The position numbers were made by a program, and so were the translations under genes. Source: Bidens hawaiensis (taxonomy: Eukaryota; Streptophyta; Magnoliopsida; Asterales; Asteraceae). Taken from it: a DNA stretch of 64,000 nt. The notes beneath the pieces were generated by a model. That model had not been told where the DNA came from. It ran no database searches and worked only from the letters and a program-made list of their open reading frames with translations. Positions within the stretch are counted from its first letter, which is position 1; each line of letters starts with the position of its first letter. Positions 1-11,666 of the stretch are shown here, in pieces. The stretch is taken from contig JAIQDT010004220.1 of the NCBI GenBank assembly GCA_021521415.1, positions 1-64,000 of the forward strand, written 5' to 3'.

Positions 1-556
1 TTGAGATTGTGGGTACTGCAGTAAACTAGGTTGAGTCTAGTTTCCATGAAGTATAAGTTTGTAATTTTTGGACAAGTAGAAGTGTACTTTTATTATTTTA
101 CAAAAACGTGGTGCAAAGCTGAGCTGTTAGACCTGCTGTTAGGTTAAGTTGTAAATGTTATATCTCATGAACCACGAGGCCAATTGGGTTGATTCCACTT
201 CTGGAAGTTGAATCATTGAGTTAGGAACCAAACCCAAGTGGTCTTGCATTTATTGGATTTTTCGTTTAACGGGAATTGCAAATAACATTCTGTTGCGCAT
301 GAATCTGACTGATATGAGTTTGCTGTAATGTTTTGATCATTATAAGAAAAATATGTGGAATAAAAATAAGATAAAATATGTTCTGGAAACCTAAGATATG
401 TATGCTTCTGTGGTGATTTTTGGTGAATTAATTGAGACGTTATGATCGGTGAAATAGTACAATCTTTCAAGTAGAAATTCTGTCATAATGAAACTAACTG
501 CTGAGTTGTGTAAAAATGCATGAAATATGATAGTTTTTGTATATTTGTTATGTTTT

Positions 557-679
557 GACCAAAATACCCTTGCGGGGAATAGTTGCTAATTGATTGCCAT
601 GAATTGACCAAATTGCCCTTATGGGGAATAATGGTTAGTTAATCTTTGTTTGTTGACCAAAATGCCCTTACGGGGATAA
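557..679. repeat. Three spaced ACCAAAATRCCCTTRYGGGGA copies in LTR A
   Basis: Copies begin near 557, 606 and 655, so the period is about 49 bp, with a conserved core and degenerate spacers. The same array recurs in the 3' LTR near 9280-9402. It is a diverged tandem repeat internal to the LTR; a regulatory role is possible but not shown. Confidence 0.7.
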
Positions 680-1366
680 TTGCTAGTAAAGTATGTTATT
701 AGTACGTGACACGAAAGTAATTGCTCACTCATGTATCGTATCACAATTGTACTTGTTTAAGTCACACACAATTCACAAACGAAACACGAAATCTGTTACG
801 TGCATAGGTATTATGTGCCGAGTCTAGAGACTCGTTAAACGTACCGATACTTAGAAAATCTCTTTGTTATTTAGAACGCTAGAGAGTTTCTACGACGCAC
901 ATCACTTGGTGATCTAGATCGGGATATTCTTCGCAAACAGTGAGTTTCACTTACCCCCGCTTTTTGAACTGTTTTCAAACGTTTTTCACTTGGGGGAGAT
1001 AACATACTCCGATAAACGTACTTTCTGAGATAAACGCATATTTAAGATTTTGTTATAAATTATATATCACTTGTAAAGGCTAAGCGGCAAACGTAACATT
1101 TGAAGTCCCACACATCGGACCGGTTAATATTTGGAATAGCGAGTCACTGTTGAGTAGTACTACTGGGTTTGACAAACCCCACCCGACGCTAAGCTCAACT
1201 GGAGGTTGAGTGGGTGTAATTTTGGCTAACACTTACCATGGTCTGGATTGACCTGGTGACGGGCACTTGATAAACAGTCAGCTTCGGTCGCGAACCACTT
1301 AGCGATACTTGTTGTATAGATTAGCTACCTATCGATATATAATTTGACATAACACTATCTGGTAAT

Positions 1367-1482
1367 GCAACACTTAAACGTCGTAACGGGGTTACGCAAC
1401 ACTTAAACGTCGTAACGGGGTTACGCAACACTTAAACGTCGTAACGGGGTTACACAACACTGAAACGCCGTAACGAGGTTAC
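1367..1482. repeat. 4 x 29-bp tandem repeat in LTR A
   Basis: Four head-to-tail 29-bp units of the type GCAACACTTAAACGTCGTAA plus CGGGGTTAC start at 1367, 1396, 1425 and 1454. The fourth is the most diverged. The 3' LTR holds the same array at 10089-10204. Confidence 0.9.
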
Positions 1483-1819
1483 GCAAAACGCTAAACGATT
1501 TATCTTATTTAACTTGTGAACTCACCAACCTTGTGTTGACACTTTTAGTATGTTATTCTCAGGTAGCCGAGGCGGGCGCGCGGTTTAGGAGCATGCATTA
1601 ATTGAAAACATCTTTATTCTGCAAACTTAATTTTAACAGTTACATTTGGTTTTAAGTCGTCCTGCGTGACGCAACTTTTGAATTAAGGTTTTACGCTTCC
1701 GCACTTATTTACATTTAAACGTTTTTCTTTGGTTTGATTATAACTAATGATTCCGATCCTGCCAGTTCACACCCTCTGACGGTAAAACTCCGTTAGTGGA
1801 TTTTGAGGGTGTGACAGAT

Positions 1820-1837
1820 TGGTATCAGAGCCATTGG
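1820..1837 (+). other. Primer binding site of element A (tRNA-iMet type)
   Basis: The sequence TGGTATCAGAGCC starts at 1820, three bases after the LTR end at 1816. It is complementary to the 3' end of plant initiator methionine tRNA, the usual minus-strand primer for plant Gypsy and Copia elements. It fixes the 5' LTR boundary and the element's orientation. Confidence 0.92.
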
Positions 1838-1987
1838 TTATAGCGAACTAGAAGCAGCATGCATACTAGACTATAACCGCGATGACCCATTAGTTATAAT
1901 GATACGCACTGCATAGGTTTGTGTAGTCTTGAAATCTTATTTCTTTACCTCTTTCACTCATACGCGCGCATATTCACGGCTTACCTG

Positions 1988-2167
1988 TAGGAATGTCGAC
2001 GCCACCCTCATCATCATCCGATTCGATGACGCATGCTCACGGGAAGGAACCGCAGTTACCTACTGCCTCGCCACCCCTAGGAATGTCGACGCCACCCTCA
2101 TCATCATCCGATTCGATGATGCATGCTCACGGGAAGGAACCGCAGTTACCTACTGCCTCGCCACCCC
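1988..2167 (+). repeat. 90-bp tandem duplication inside the leader ORF
   Basis: Two 90-bp units (start codons at 1993 and 2083) are identical except for one base (GATGACG against GATGATG). Ninety is a multiple of three, so the reading frame is preserved and a 30-residue Ser/Pro-rich segment is doubled at the N-terminus. The near identity indicates a very recent duplication. Confidence 0.93.
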
Positions 2168-2847
2168 GTGTAGTCCCGGAACTCGAAGCTCCTGCACCGA
2201 AGAGGTACCGCCTATCCGGAGGCCTGTATGAAAACGACGTTAGCTGGGATTGGTACCCCAACATGATCAGACGTATGGTCTACCGTGAACAAGTTCCCCC
2301 ATTGCCTCACCCGAACCACCATGCTTACCCTAACACTCTACCACCCATAACCGAACCTGTGGAGCGAGTTCTCGCAGCTGTCGTTTCTTGTTTGGAGCGT
2401 GATGTGGGTTACATGCGCTACACGAGAGAAAATGTTTCCAGGCTGTTTAAAGACGGAACCGAGACTCAGGAGGAGATTGCCCGCATGGCAGCGGCAATGA
2501 AAGAAATGCAAGAGACTAGTGAGCAACAAACGAAGGTTATGATGAAGATGCAAGCCGAGATGATAGACTTGCAAGAGCAACTCCAAGAAGCAAGGACCCG
2601 AACCGAGATAGCACTCGAGCGTTGCGATGACCTACAAATGCAACTTGCTCAGAACGCAGCAGAACCTGAGGCAGAGCCTGAGGCCGAGCCCGAGGCAGAG
2701 CCTGATGTAGAACCTGAAGAAGATCCCGAAGAGGAGCCTGAGGAGGATCCCGAGGAAGATCCCGAGGAGGAACCCGAAGAAGAACCGGAGGAAGAACCGG
2801 CTGAGGAGGAGGCACATTCAAAGGTGTCCTCAGATGACGACATCTAG
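1993..2847 (+). CDS. Leader ORF of Tekay-like element A: coiled-coil protein with acidic Glu/Pro tail
   Basis: This 284-residue open frame lies between the primer site and gag, where most Gypsy elements have no gene. Residues 1-60 are two copies of a Ser/Pro-rich 30-mer. Residues 60-140 are probably globular with a Trp/Tyr-rich patch. Residues about 145-215 are Met/Glu/Gln/Lys-rich with heptad-like spacing, consistent with a coiled coil. The last 60 residues are a run of Glu-Pro, Glu-Glu and Asp-Pro repeats. I recognise no enzymatic motif. The start at 1993 follows a CTGTAG that resembles a 3' splice acceptor; the in-frame ATG at 2083 gives an equally good start one repeat unit later. It may be a structural or regulatory accessory protein of the element. 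The open frame is intact although the adjacent pol is broken. Function is unknown. Confidence 0.7.
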   Translation: MSTPPSSSSDSMTHAHGKEPQLPTASPPLGMSTPPSSSSDSMMHAHGKEPQLPTASPPRVVPELEAPAPKRYRLSGGLYENDVSWDWYPNMIRRMVYREQVPPLPHPNHHAYPNTLPPITEPVERVLAAVVSCLERDVGYMRYTRENVSRLFKDGTETQEEIARMAAAMKEMQETSEQQTKVMMKMQAEMIDLQEQLQEARTRTEIALERCDDLQMQLAQNAAEPEAEPEAEPEAEPDVEPEEDPEEEPEEDPEEDPEEEPEEEPEEEPAEEEAHSKVSSDDDI

Positions 2848-3100
2848 TGATGATGACACTTAGATGGAGGGGTTGTCTCCATCCGAACTATTATTTTCTA
2901 TGATTTTAAGGATTGATTGGAAATACTTTGTAGCGAATACAATGGTTTTAATCATGAATTTTTATTTAGACTAATATGTGGTTGTGATGTGATGTTGTTT
3001 CTTATTTTCTTTCTTACCTATATTTTTTTTTTTACATGTATGGTGTGTTGTATATGAAGGAAAAATTCATGTTTAACATTTTATACTGTGATTCTAGGAA

Positions 3101-5509
3101 ATGGCCGGAAGAAACGCTGGACGAGGACGTGGTAACATCAGCATGACTGCAGCTGAACTCCAAACTCTGCTGAATGACCATGTGGCGGCCGCTTTAGCCG
3201 CACACGTTCAGAATCAAACTGGAGGTCCGAGTGGAACGTGTACCTTCAAGAACTACCTAGACTGCAAGCCCAGTACGTTTAAGGGCACTGAGGGAGCTAT
3301 AGGCTTCCTGCGTTGGGCTGAGAAGGCCGAGTCGGCTTTTGAAATGTGTAACTGTCCCCCTGCCAGTAGGGTCAAATTCGCTGCTGGGACACTTGAGGAT
3401 TCCGCCCTCACTTGGTGGAATTCGAACGTCCAGATCCTTGGATTGGAACTGGCTAACGCGATGAACTGGGAGGAGTTCAAAAACATGATGCGAGAGGAGT
3501 ACTGTCCGAGGGAGGAAATTTCGAAGTTAGAGTCGGAGTTTTGGTCGTTGAAGATGGTGGGTTCGGAGATTGAAGCCTACACTACTCGTTCGCACGAGTT
3601 GGCTGTGATGTGTCCGCGGATGGTGGATCCGCCGAGCAAGAGGATAGAGATTTACATTGATGGGTTAGCACCACAGATTCAGGGTATGGTGACGTCTTCC
3701 AGACCAGCCACGATCCAGCAAGCGATCCGTTTGGCTCACAAACTGACGGATCAGGCTGTGACCCAGGGTGCGTTACCACCGAGGGGTTCGACTGTTAAAG
3801 CCCGTGACAACCCGAGTAATGACCACGTCAGCAACAGTAACAACAACAGCAACCCGAACAGCGGGAAGAGAAAGTTTGACAACACCAGATCTTCATCCTC
3901 AAACCTCCCACCGCAACACCACTACCGTAAGCCCGAATTTACTCGGAGTTTCAACACTCAGAATCACAACAACAACAACAACAACGGTAGCGGGCAGGTT
4001 TCGAGCGGATATGCAGGGAAATATCCAAAGTGCAACAGGTGCAACTTTCATCATGTTGGTCAGTGTGACCGTGTCAAGTGTCAAAGATGCGGAAAGATAG
4101 GTCTCCAAGCGAAGGAATGTAGAGTTGACCTTGCGGCGAAGGGTGCTCCTAAGCCACCGATGACGACTAAGGGATGTGTTGAATGTGGACAGGAAGGTCA
4201 TTTCCGGAAGGATTGCCCCAAGCTGAAACAGAATGACAATAATGGGGGTAATGGAAGTGGCAGTAATGGTGGAGGAAATGGCAAAGGAAGAGCGTTTGTG
4301 ATTGGATCGGGTCAAGCCCGCAATGATCCGCATGTGGTGTCTGGTAAGTTCCCTGTAAATGATTGTTTTGCTTCTGTTTTGTTTGACACTGGAGCTGATA
4401 GGAGTTTTGTGTCAAAAACTTTTAGCCAACTTTTAGACCTTACTCCAACCCCGTTAGACGCTAAGTTTCCTGTTGAATTAGCTAACGGTAAAACTGTAGT
4501 AACAACTCATATACTTGCGGGATGTAAGTTGAAACTGTCAGGTCATGTCTTTGACATCGACCTTATTCCTTTTACGCTTAGTAGTTTCGATGTCGTTGTC
4601 GGCATGGACTGGTTATCCGAGAACCGAGCGGAGATTATATGCCATGATAAGATAGTCCATATTACCACCCTTTCCGGCGAGATCATTTCGGTCCGAGGCG
4701 AGAGAAGCGGCATGACCACCAGCGTCATTACCCTTTTGAAGGCACAGAAGTATCTACGAAAGGGTCATCCGGCAATTTTGGCGCAGATTGTTGAGAAACC
4801 CGCGGAGGAGAAACGAATTGAAGACATACCGGTTGTGCGAGACTTTCCGGAAGTTTTCCCGGAGGATTTGCCCGGACTCCCTCCTATTCGTCAAGTCGAA
4901 TTTCAAATCGAGTTGACACCCGGTGCAGCACCCATAGCACGAGCCCCGTATCGGCTCGCACCGGCGGAACTTCAGGAGTTGTCCACTCAGTTGCAAGATT
5001 TGTTGGATAAAGGTTTTATCCGACCTAGCTCATCGCCATGGGGAGCCCCTGTCTTGTTTGTCCGAAAGAAAGACGGGACTTTCCGAATGTGCATCGACTA
5101 CCGGGAGTTGAACAAGGTGACGGTCAAGAACCGTTATCCTTTACCCCGAATTGATGATTTGTTTGACCAGCTTCAGGGATCGAGTTACTACTCGAAGATC
5201 GATCTACGATCCGGTTACCACCAGCTGAGAGTGCGCGAAGAAGATATTTCAAAGACGGCTTTCAGAACACGGTATGGTCACTACGAGTTTTTGGTTATGC
5301 CTTTTGGCCTAACCAACGCGCCAGCCGTATTTATGGATCTCATGAATCGAGTATGCAAGGCGTACCTCGACAAGTTTGTGATTGTTTTCATTGATGATAT
5401 TCTCGTCTACTCCAAGAACGAGACTGACCACGAAGAGCACTTAAGGATAATTCTGGAACTACTGAAGAAGGAACAACTGTATGCTAAGCTCTCGAAATGT
5501 GAATTTTAG
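3101..5509 (+). pseudogene. gag-pol: Element A gag-protease-RT part of polyprotein, ended by a premature stop
   Basis: This is the first 802 codons of a Tekay/Del-type Gypsy polyprotein. Seen in order: capsid region with a LTWWN motif near residue 105; zinc knuckles from about 310 (two Cys clusters) and a canonical CX2CX4HX4C near 358; aspartic protease DTGA near 428; reverse transcriptase from about 633 with FIDDIL near 763. The frame stops at TAG 5507-5509, just after KCEF, where related polyproteins continue with Trp-Leu. The same frame stays open afterwards to 7708, so this is a single nonsense change, not a frameshift. The ATG at 3101 sits in CTAGGAAATGG, 250 bases after the leader ORF. 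Without readthrough the element cannot make RNase H or integrase. Confidence 0.93.
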
Positions 5510-7708
5510 CTTCGCGAGGTTCACTTTTTAGGACATGTGATCAACAAGAATGGTATACATGTCGATCCCGGTAAGGTAGAGGCCATCAAAAACTGGGAAG
5601 CACCTAAGACTCCGACCGAGGTGCGACAATTCCTAGGACTGGCCGGCTACTACCGGCGTTTCATCGAGGGATTTTCAAAAATTGCTCAACCCCTCACCGC
5701 TTTGACCCACAAGGGCACTAAGTACAATTGGGGTGACGCGCAAGAATCCGCTTTTCAACTGTTGAAAACCAAGCTTTGTAGCGCCCCTATTTTAGCCCTC
5801 CCCGAGGGAACGGAAAATTTTGAGGTACACTGTGACGCATCTATACAAGGTCTCGGTTGTGTGCTGATGCAACTCGAGAAAGTTATAGCCTACGCCTCTC
5901 GACAACTACGGGTTCACGAGAAGAACTACACGACCCACGATTTGGAACTCGGAGCTGTAGTGTTTGCTCTTAAGATATGGAGGCATTACTTGTACGGTAC
6001 CAAGTTTACCATTTACACCGACCACAAGAGTCTCCAACATATCTACGATCAGAAGGAGCTGAACATGCGACAGCGTCGTTGGGTCGAGCTGCTTAAAGAT
6101 TATGATTGTGCCATCAAGTACCACCCTGGCAAGGCCAATGTGGTGGCCGACGCCCTCAGCAGAAAAGAAACAGATAAACCCAGACGGGTGAGAGCATTGC
6201 AACTCACGATTCATGCCAGCTTACCCGATCAGATTCGCGATGCGCAACTGGAAGCTTTGAAAGATGATAATCTTCCGTCGGAACTCATGCGGGGCATGAA
6301 CAAGCAACTTGAAACCAAATCGGACGGGGTCCGATATTTTGAGAACCGGATTTGGGTTCCACGATACGGAGAGTTGAGAACTCTAGTGATGGACGAAGCT
6401 CACAAGTCCCGATATTCTATCCACCCTGGCTCAGATAAAATGTATCATGATTTAAAGACACTTTACTGGTGGCCGAACATGAAAGCCGACATTGCCACCT
6501 ACGTGAGCAAATGTTTGACTTGTGCCAGAGTCAAGATAGAATACCAGAAACCATCTGGTCTTCTGCAACAACCGGAACTCCCAATGTGGAAATGGGAACA
6601 CATCTCAATGGATTTTATTACGGGTTTGCCTAAGACGCCGACGGGATGCGATACCATCTGGGTGATCGTTGACCGGTTGACTAAATCGGCGCACTTCCTA
6701 GCAATTAAGGAAACAGACAAAATGGAAAGACTGACTCGAGTATACATGAAAGAAGTGGTGTCTAGACACGGAGTGCCTGTCTCGATCATTTCCGATCGAG
6801 ATTCTCGTTTCACCTCGCACTTTTGGAAGTCGCTGCAAAGCGCACTGGGCACCCGTCTCGATATGAGTACAGCATACCATCCTCAGACGGATGGGCAAAG
6901 TGAACGGACTATTCAGACCCTGGAGGATATGTTGCGTGCATGCGTTTTAGATTTCGGAAAAAGTTGGGAACCCCACTTACCCTTGGTAGAGTTTTCGTAT
7001 AATAACAGCTACCACGCAAGTATTAAGGCAGCGCCGTTTGAAGCGCTGTACGGACGGAAGTGTCGATCACCACTCTGCTGGGCAGAGGTGGGTGACAGCC
7101 AAATCACTGGTCCGGAACTGGTACTCGAAACCTCGGAAAAGATTGTTCAAATCCGAAATCGCATGGCAGCAGCACGAGATCGCCAAAAGAGTTACGCCGA
7201 CAAGCGCCGAAAACCTCTCGAATTTCAAGTGAACGATCGGGTGTTACTCAAAGTCTCACCTTGGAAAGGTGTGGTTCGCTTTGGGAAGCGAAACAAACTC
7301 AACCCACGATATGTTGGTCCGTACCAGATAACTGAGCGCATTGGTCCGGTGGCGTACCGACTGGACCTACCAACAGAACTCAGTGGCGTACACGATGTAT
7401 TCCACGTATCAAATTTGAAGAAATGCCTATCTGATGAAAACCAAGTAGTCCCTTTGGAGGAACTACAAGTTGATGAACAGTTACGTTTCATTGAGGAACC
7501 AGTCGAGGTTTTGGATTGGGAAACCAAAACGCTCAAGCACAGCAAAATTCCAATCGTTAAGGTTCGTTGGAACTCGAGACGTGGACCGGAGTTCACGTGG
7601 GAACGCGAGGATCACATGATGAAAAAGTATCCTCACCTTTTTGAAGGGCTAACCAAACACCGAAAACCGCGAAACCCGGCAAACCGTCAAACATCACCGG
7701 AGGTATGA
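5510..7708 (+). pseudogene. gag-pol: Element A RNase H-integrase-chromodomain part of polyprotein
   Basis: This is the same frame as the upstream gag-RT and continues it past the stop. It holds the rest of the RT thumb, RNase H (CDAS near polyprotein residue 909, then THDLE and TDHKSL), the integrase HHCC zinc finger (HPGSDKM to CLTCARV), and the integrase core with MDF, SDRD and SERT acidic residues (about 1168, 1231 and 1267; the last two about 35 residues apart). A GPY module near 1406 and a C-terminal chromodomain-like segment ([19 protein letters not shown]) follow. The chromodomain-like tail is the hallmark of chromoviruses and directs integration to chromatin in that group. No further break is visible, so the element is dead only through the upstream stop. 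Confidence 0.92.
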
Positions 7709-7840
7709 ATTAAATTTCGGGACGAAATTTCTTCCTACTAGGGGATGATATGACAAACTGAAAATTTTTCTTACTTTTTCAGACTCTCATCACGACTTGA
7801 CTCAAATTTTCGGGACGAAAATTCTTTAACATGGGAATGA
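7709..7840 (+). other. 3' untranslated region and polypurine tract of element A
   Basis: A short spacer between polyprotein and 3' LTR. The lineage-typical string CGGGACGAAA occurs twice (near 7717 and 7811). Each is followed about 20 bases later by an ATGATRTGACAA-like edge, so the PPT/LTR boundary appears duplicated. The right-hand copy (GGGAATGA before TGTGACA at 7841) abuts the real LTR. Confidence 0.7.
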
Positions 7841-10538
7841 TGTGACAATCGTCAATTTCAGGTTAACCCCGTTAACTCAACTCCGTCAATTCAAACTTTA
7901 AGATCGTTAAATCCATAACGCACACTTCATTACATTTAAACTAGGGTTTAAATGACGCTTAACACTTACTACATGTGTAGTCTTTCGGGATTTGCACCGA
8001 AACGCAAACGAGTTGACGCGAACGATTGATAAATAAACGACAAACGTCAAAACAATAATTATGTGATAATTATGTGTTAGATATATGTGTGTTACTTGAT
8101 TGTTATGTGGAATGTTAAACAAGAAACAAGAACCAACTAATTAGGCTAGAGATGTAACATTTGGAAGTTTAGGGACTAGAGTGTAACTTGTATATCTATA
8201 AATATATCATTATCACAAACCCTAATCTATTTTCTAAACCAAAAAGCTCCGATCGGCCCTCCTTGCTCCCTCACGGCTGCCGTCCACAAACACCCTCACA
8301 CAACCCTCAAATCAAGTGATTAATCCAAGAACTAGGTGCTAGGAAGGTATAATTGATCATCCCTTACCTCCTTGTTGTTTAATTTTGATGTTTAATGGGT
8401 TAATCAAAAACCCTAGGCAGCCGATTTGCTTGTATATGTATGAGTTAACATGATGGTTGTTGAATTCATGATGATTGATAACTAGTATTGATGTTGATGC
8501 ATGATTGATTGTTGTCTTTGATTTGAGTTGAAATACAAACCCTAATCTTGTATGCATGGTGTAATTGACATGCATGGATAGCGGTGGTAGTGTCTAGCAT
8601 GTTATATGATTGACTTATGGTCCATAGATAGTTAAATGGTTGAGTTTTGATGTGAACAGATTCTGGACAGAATGTGTATACGATGTTTAAATGACTGTAA
8701 CGAAGTGTAAACGTGAAAATTGGTTGAGATTGTGGGTACTGCAGTAAACTAGGTTGAGTCTAGTTTCCATGAAGTATAAGTTTGTAATATTTGGACAAGT
8801 ATAAGTGTACTTTTATTATTTTACAAAAACGTGGTGCAAAGCTGAGCTGTTAGACCTGCTGTTAGGTTAAGTTGTAAATGTTATATCTCATGAACCACGT
8901 GGCCAATTGGGTTGGTTCCACTTCTGGAAGTTGACTCATTGAGTTAGGAACCAAACCCAAGTGGTCTTGCATTTATTGGATTTTTCGTTTAACGGGAATT
9001 GCAAATAACATTCTGTTGCGCATGAATCTGACTGATATGAGTTTGCTGTAATGTTTTGGTCATTATAAGAAAAATATGTGGAATAAAAATAAGATAAAAT
9101 ATGTTCTGGAAACCTAAGATATGTATGCTTCTGTGGTGATTTTTGGTGAATTAATTGAGACGTTATGATCGGTGAAATAGTACAATCTTTCAAGTAGAAA
9201 TTCTGTCATAATGAAACTAACTGCTGAGTTGTGTAAAAATGCATGAAATATGATAGTTTTTGTATATTTGTTATGTTTTGACCAAAATACCCTTGCGGGG
9301 AATAGTTGCTAATTGATTGCCATGAATTGACCAAATTGCCCTTATGGGGAATAATGGTTAGTTAATCTTTGTTTGTTGACCAAAATGCCCTTACGGGGAT
9401 AATTGCTAGTAAAGTATGTTATTAGTACGTGACACGAAAGTAATTGCTCACTCATGTATCGTATCACAATTGTACTTGTTTAAGTCACACACAATTCACA
9501 AACGAAACACGAAATCTGTTACGTGCATAGGTATTATGTGCCGAGTCTAGAGACTCGTTAAACGTACCGATACTTAGAAAATCTCTTTGTTATTTAGAAC
9601 GCTAGAGAGTTTCTACGACGCACATCACTTGGTGATCTAGATCGGGATATTCTTCGCAAACAGTGAGTTTCACTTACCCCGCTTTTTGAACTGTTTTCAA
9701 ACGTTTTTCACTTGGGGGAGATAACATACTCCGATAAACGTACTTTCTGAGATAAACGCATATTTAAGATTTTGTTATAAATTATATATCACTTGTAAAG
9801 GCTAAGCGGCAAACGTAACATTTGAAGTCCCACACATCGGACCGGTTAATATTTGGAATAGCGAGTCACTGTTGAGTAGTACTACTGGGTTTGACAAACC
9901 CCACCCGACGCTAAGCTCAACTGGAGGTTGAGTGGGTGTAATTTTGGCTAACACTTACCATGGTCTGGATTGACCTGGTGACGGGCACTTGATAAACAGT
10001 CAGCTTCGGTCGCGAACCACTTAGCGATACTTGTTGTATAGATTAGCTACCTATCGATATATAATTTGACATAACACTATCTGGTAATGCAACACTTAAA
10101 CGTCGTAACGGGGTTACGCAACGCTTAAACGTCGTAACGGGGTTACGCAACACTTAAACGTCGTAACGGGGTTACGCAACACTGAAACGCCGTAACGAGG
10201 TTACGCAAAACGCTAAACGATTTATCTTATTTAACTTGTGAACTCACCAACCTTGTGTTGACACTTTTAGTATGTTATTCTCATGTAGCCGAGGCGGGCG
10301 CGCGGTTTAGGAGCATGCATTAATTGAAAACATCTTTATTCTGCAAACTTAATTTTAACAGTTACATTTGGTTTTAAGTCGTCCTGCGTGACGCAACTTT
10401 TGAATTAAGGTTTTACGCTTCCGCACTTATTTACATTTAAACGTTTTTCTTTGGTTTGATTATAACTAATGATTCCGATCCTGCCAGTTCACACCCTCTG
10501 ACGGTAAAACTCCGTTAGTGGATTTTGAGGGTGTGACA
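7841..10538 (+). mobile_element. Element A, complete 3' LTR (about 2.70 kb)
   Basis: The repeat begins TGTGACAATCG and ends GTGTGACA, with TG...CA termini. Positions 8724-10538 match 1-1816. The five bases after it are ACTAT; the matching left flank is outside the window, so the target duplication cannot be checked. A TATA box lies at 8193-8208. The LTR is inserted into a SIRE-like LTR, which resumes immediately at 10539. Confidence 0.94.
8193..8208 (+). promoter_or_regulatory. TATA box of LTR A promoter
   Basis: TATCTATAAATATATC lies about 350 bases into the LTR, followed by a C/A-rich stretch (AAACCCTAATC) suited to transcription start and R. It is probably the Pol II promoter used from the 5' LTR; that part of the 5' LTR is outside the window. 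Confidence 0.6.
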
Positions 10539-11666
10539 ACTATGTTTAGAAAGATGACCGTTTGTTAGAGGCGGAATCAATAACAAACATACGGTTGCAA
10601 TGAATATTCAAAATACGAAGACACACGGAGGATTCACTCAAAAGATTTCCATTTATATAACGTTAATCATACAAAAGGATAATCGATTAGGGTTTAGGAG
10701 GAATCCTAGGACAGCCGTCACACACACACTATTCTCTTAATTAATGTGTCGGTCTTATCCGTATTGTCTCATTTTCCGTGTCCTTTGCGGCGTGCCCTAA
10801 TTATTCTATTTATAGGCCTGCCAACCTAGGACAGGCTGTCATTCCTTCTAGAAACCCTATCCGATAGTACATATTCAATTTACATATTCAAAAATTATAC
10901 TAAGTGTAAAACAAGTCTTCCGGGTAGGCTTTTCATTAAACTTCAGTCTCCGAGTACGCAGCGTACTCGGCCTTCCTTCAGACTTGGTAAACATAGAAGT
11001 GTACTCGGAATCAGTTTCCGGGTAGACTTTACTTAAAGAATATTTTACCAAGTAAAATATTCACCGAGTAGACTTCAATCTTCTTGGACTTATCAAACTT
11101 TGCTCGACAAATCCTCACGAGCAACCTTGTTCTTCTATGATCCTGTTCGACTCTTTGTTAGTTGAATAACTTATTGATAAGGCGTACTCGGGAGTACATA
11201 CCTTACTCGAGAAGAACCTTACTCGATATAACTTAGAGATATTCCATCAACTCGTCAAGTATACTCGGACCATAATTATTAAAGAATACCTTGCCCGGTC
11301 TTCCAATTACTTGGCTTCTTGGACTTGGTTGACCATACCTTACTCGGAAGAGTAAAATACTTGGTTTTGAAGAACAACCCTGCTTGACAAAGTGAACCTT
11401 ACTCGGATATGCCAAATAGATGAACCTTACTCGGAAATCACCAAAAAGCATACCTTGCTCGGATATCCACTTAAGAAGATTATTTGAAGTGAACTGTTCC
11501 CGGAAGGCAAAATCTCGTACTCGGCTAAGTAAAAGCTTACTCGAATGTCCAAGGTGTACCCGGGTTCAATACTTAGCATTTTCTGAGGAGGTTGAGAAGA
11601 TTCCAATCTTCAATATTCTTCAATTAGGTCAAATCTCCTCATTTGGGTCAAACTCTTGACCCAACA
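10539..11666 (-). mobile_element. SIRE-like LTR fragment, interrupted by element A
   Basis: This stretch matches about 50230-51366, the complete LTR of the SIRE-like element, including a CTATTTATAG block (TATA box on the minus strand, 10806-10815) and a dense series of ACTCGG/CCGAG motifs. It ends with the inverted LTR terminus TTGACCCAACA. Its first roughly 95 bases are missing here because element A inserted there. It may be a solo LTR or one end of a complete element to the left. Confidence 0.85.

Larger units (their letters stand above)
1..1816 (+). mobile_element. Element A, 5' LTR (left part missing), Ty3/Gypsy Tekay-like
   Basis: The window opens inside a long terminal repeat. Bases 1-1816 match 8724-10538 nearly base for base (about nine substitutions and one single-base indel by eye). 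The LTR ends in TGTGACA at 1816, and a tRNA-iMet primer site follows four bases later. Compared with the complete 3' copy, about 883 bases lie left of the window. It carries a 4 x 29-bp tandem repeat and three spaced copies of a CCAAAATRCCCTT-type motif. The very low divergence implies a recent insertion. Confidence 0.93.

Noticed and set aside
213..470. 85-residue frame on the minus strand, repeated identically at 8936-9193
   Set aside because: Identity is explained by the two nearly identical LTRs of element A; composition is not protein-like and no domain is visible.
2537..2843. Several minus-strand frames opposite the Glu/Pro repeats
   Set aside because: Antisense shadows of the acidic repeat in the leader ORF.
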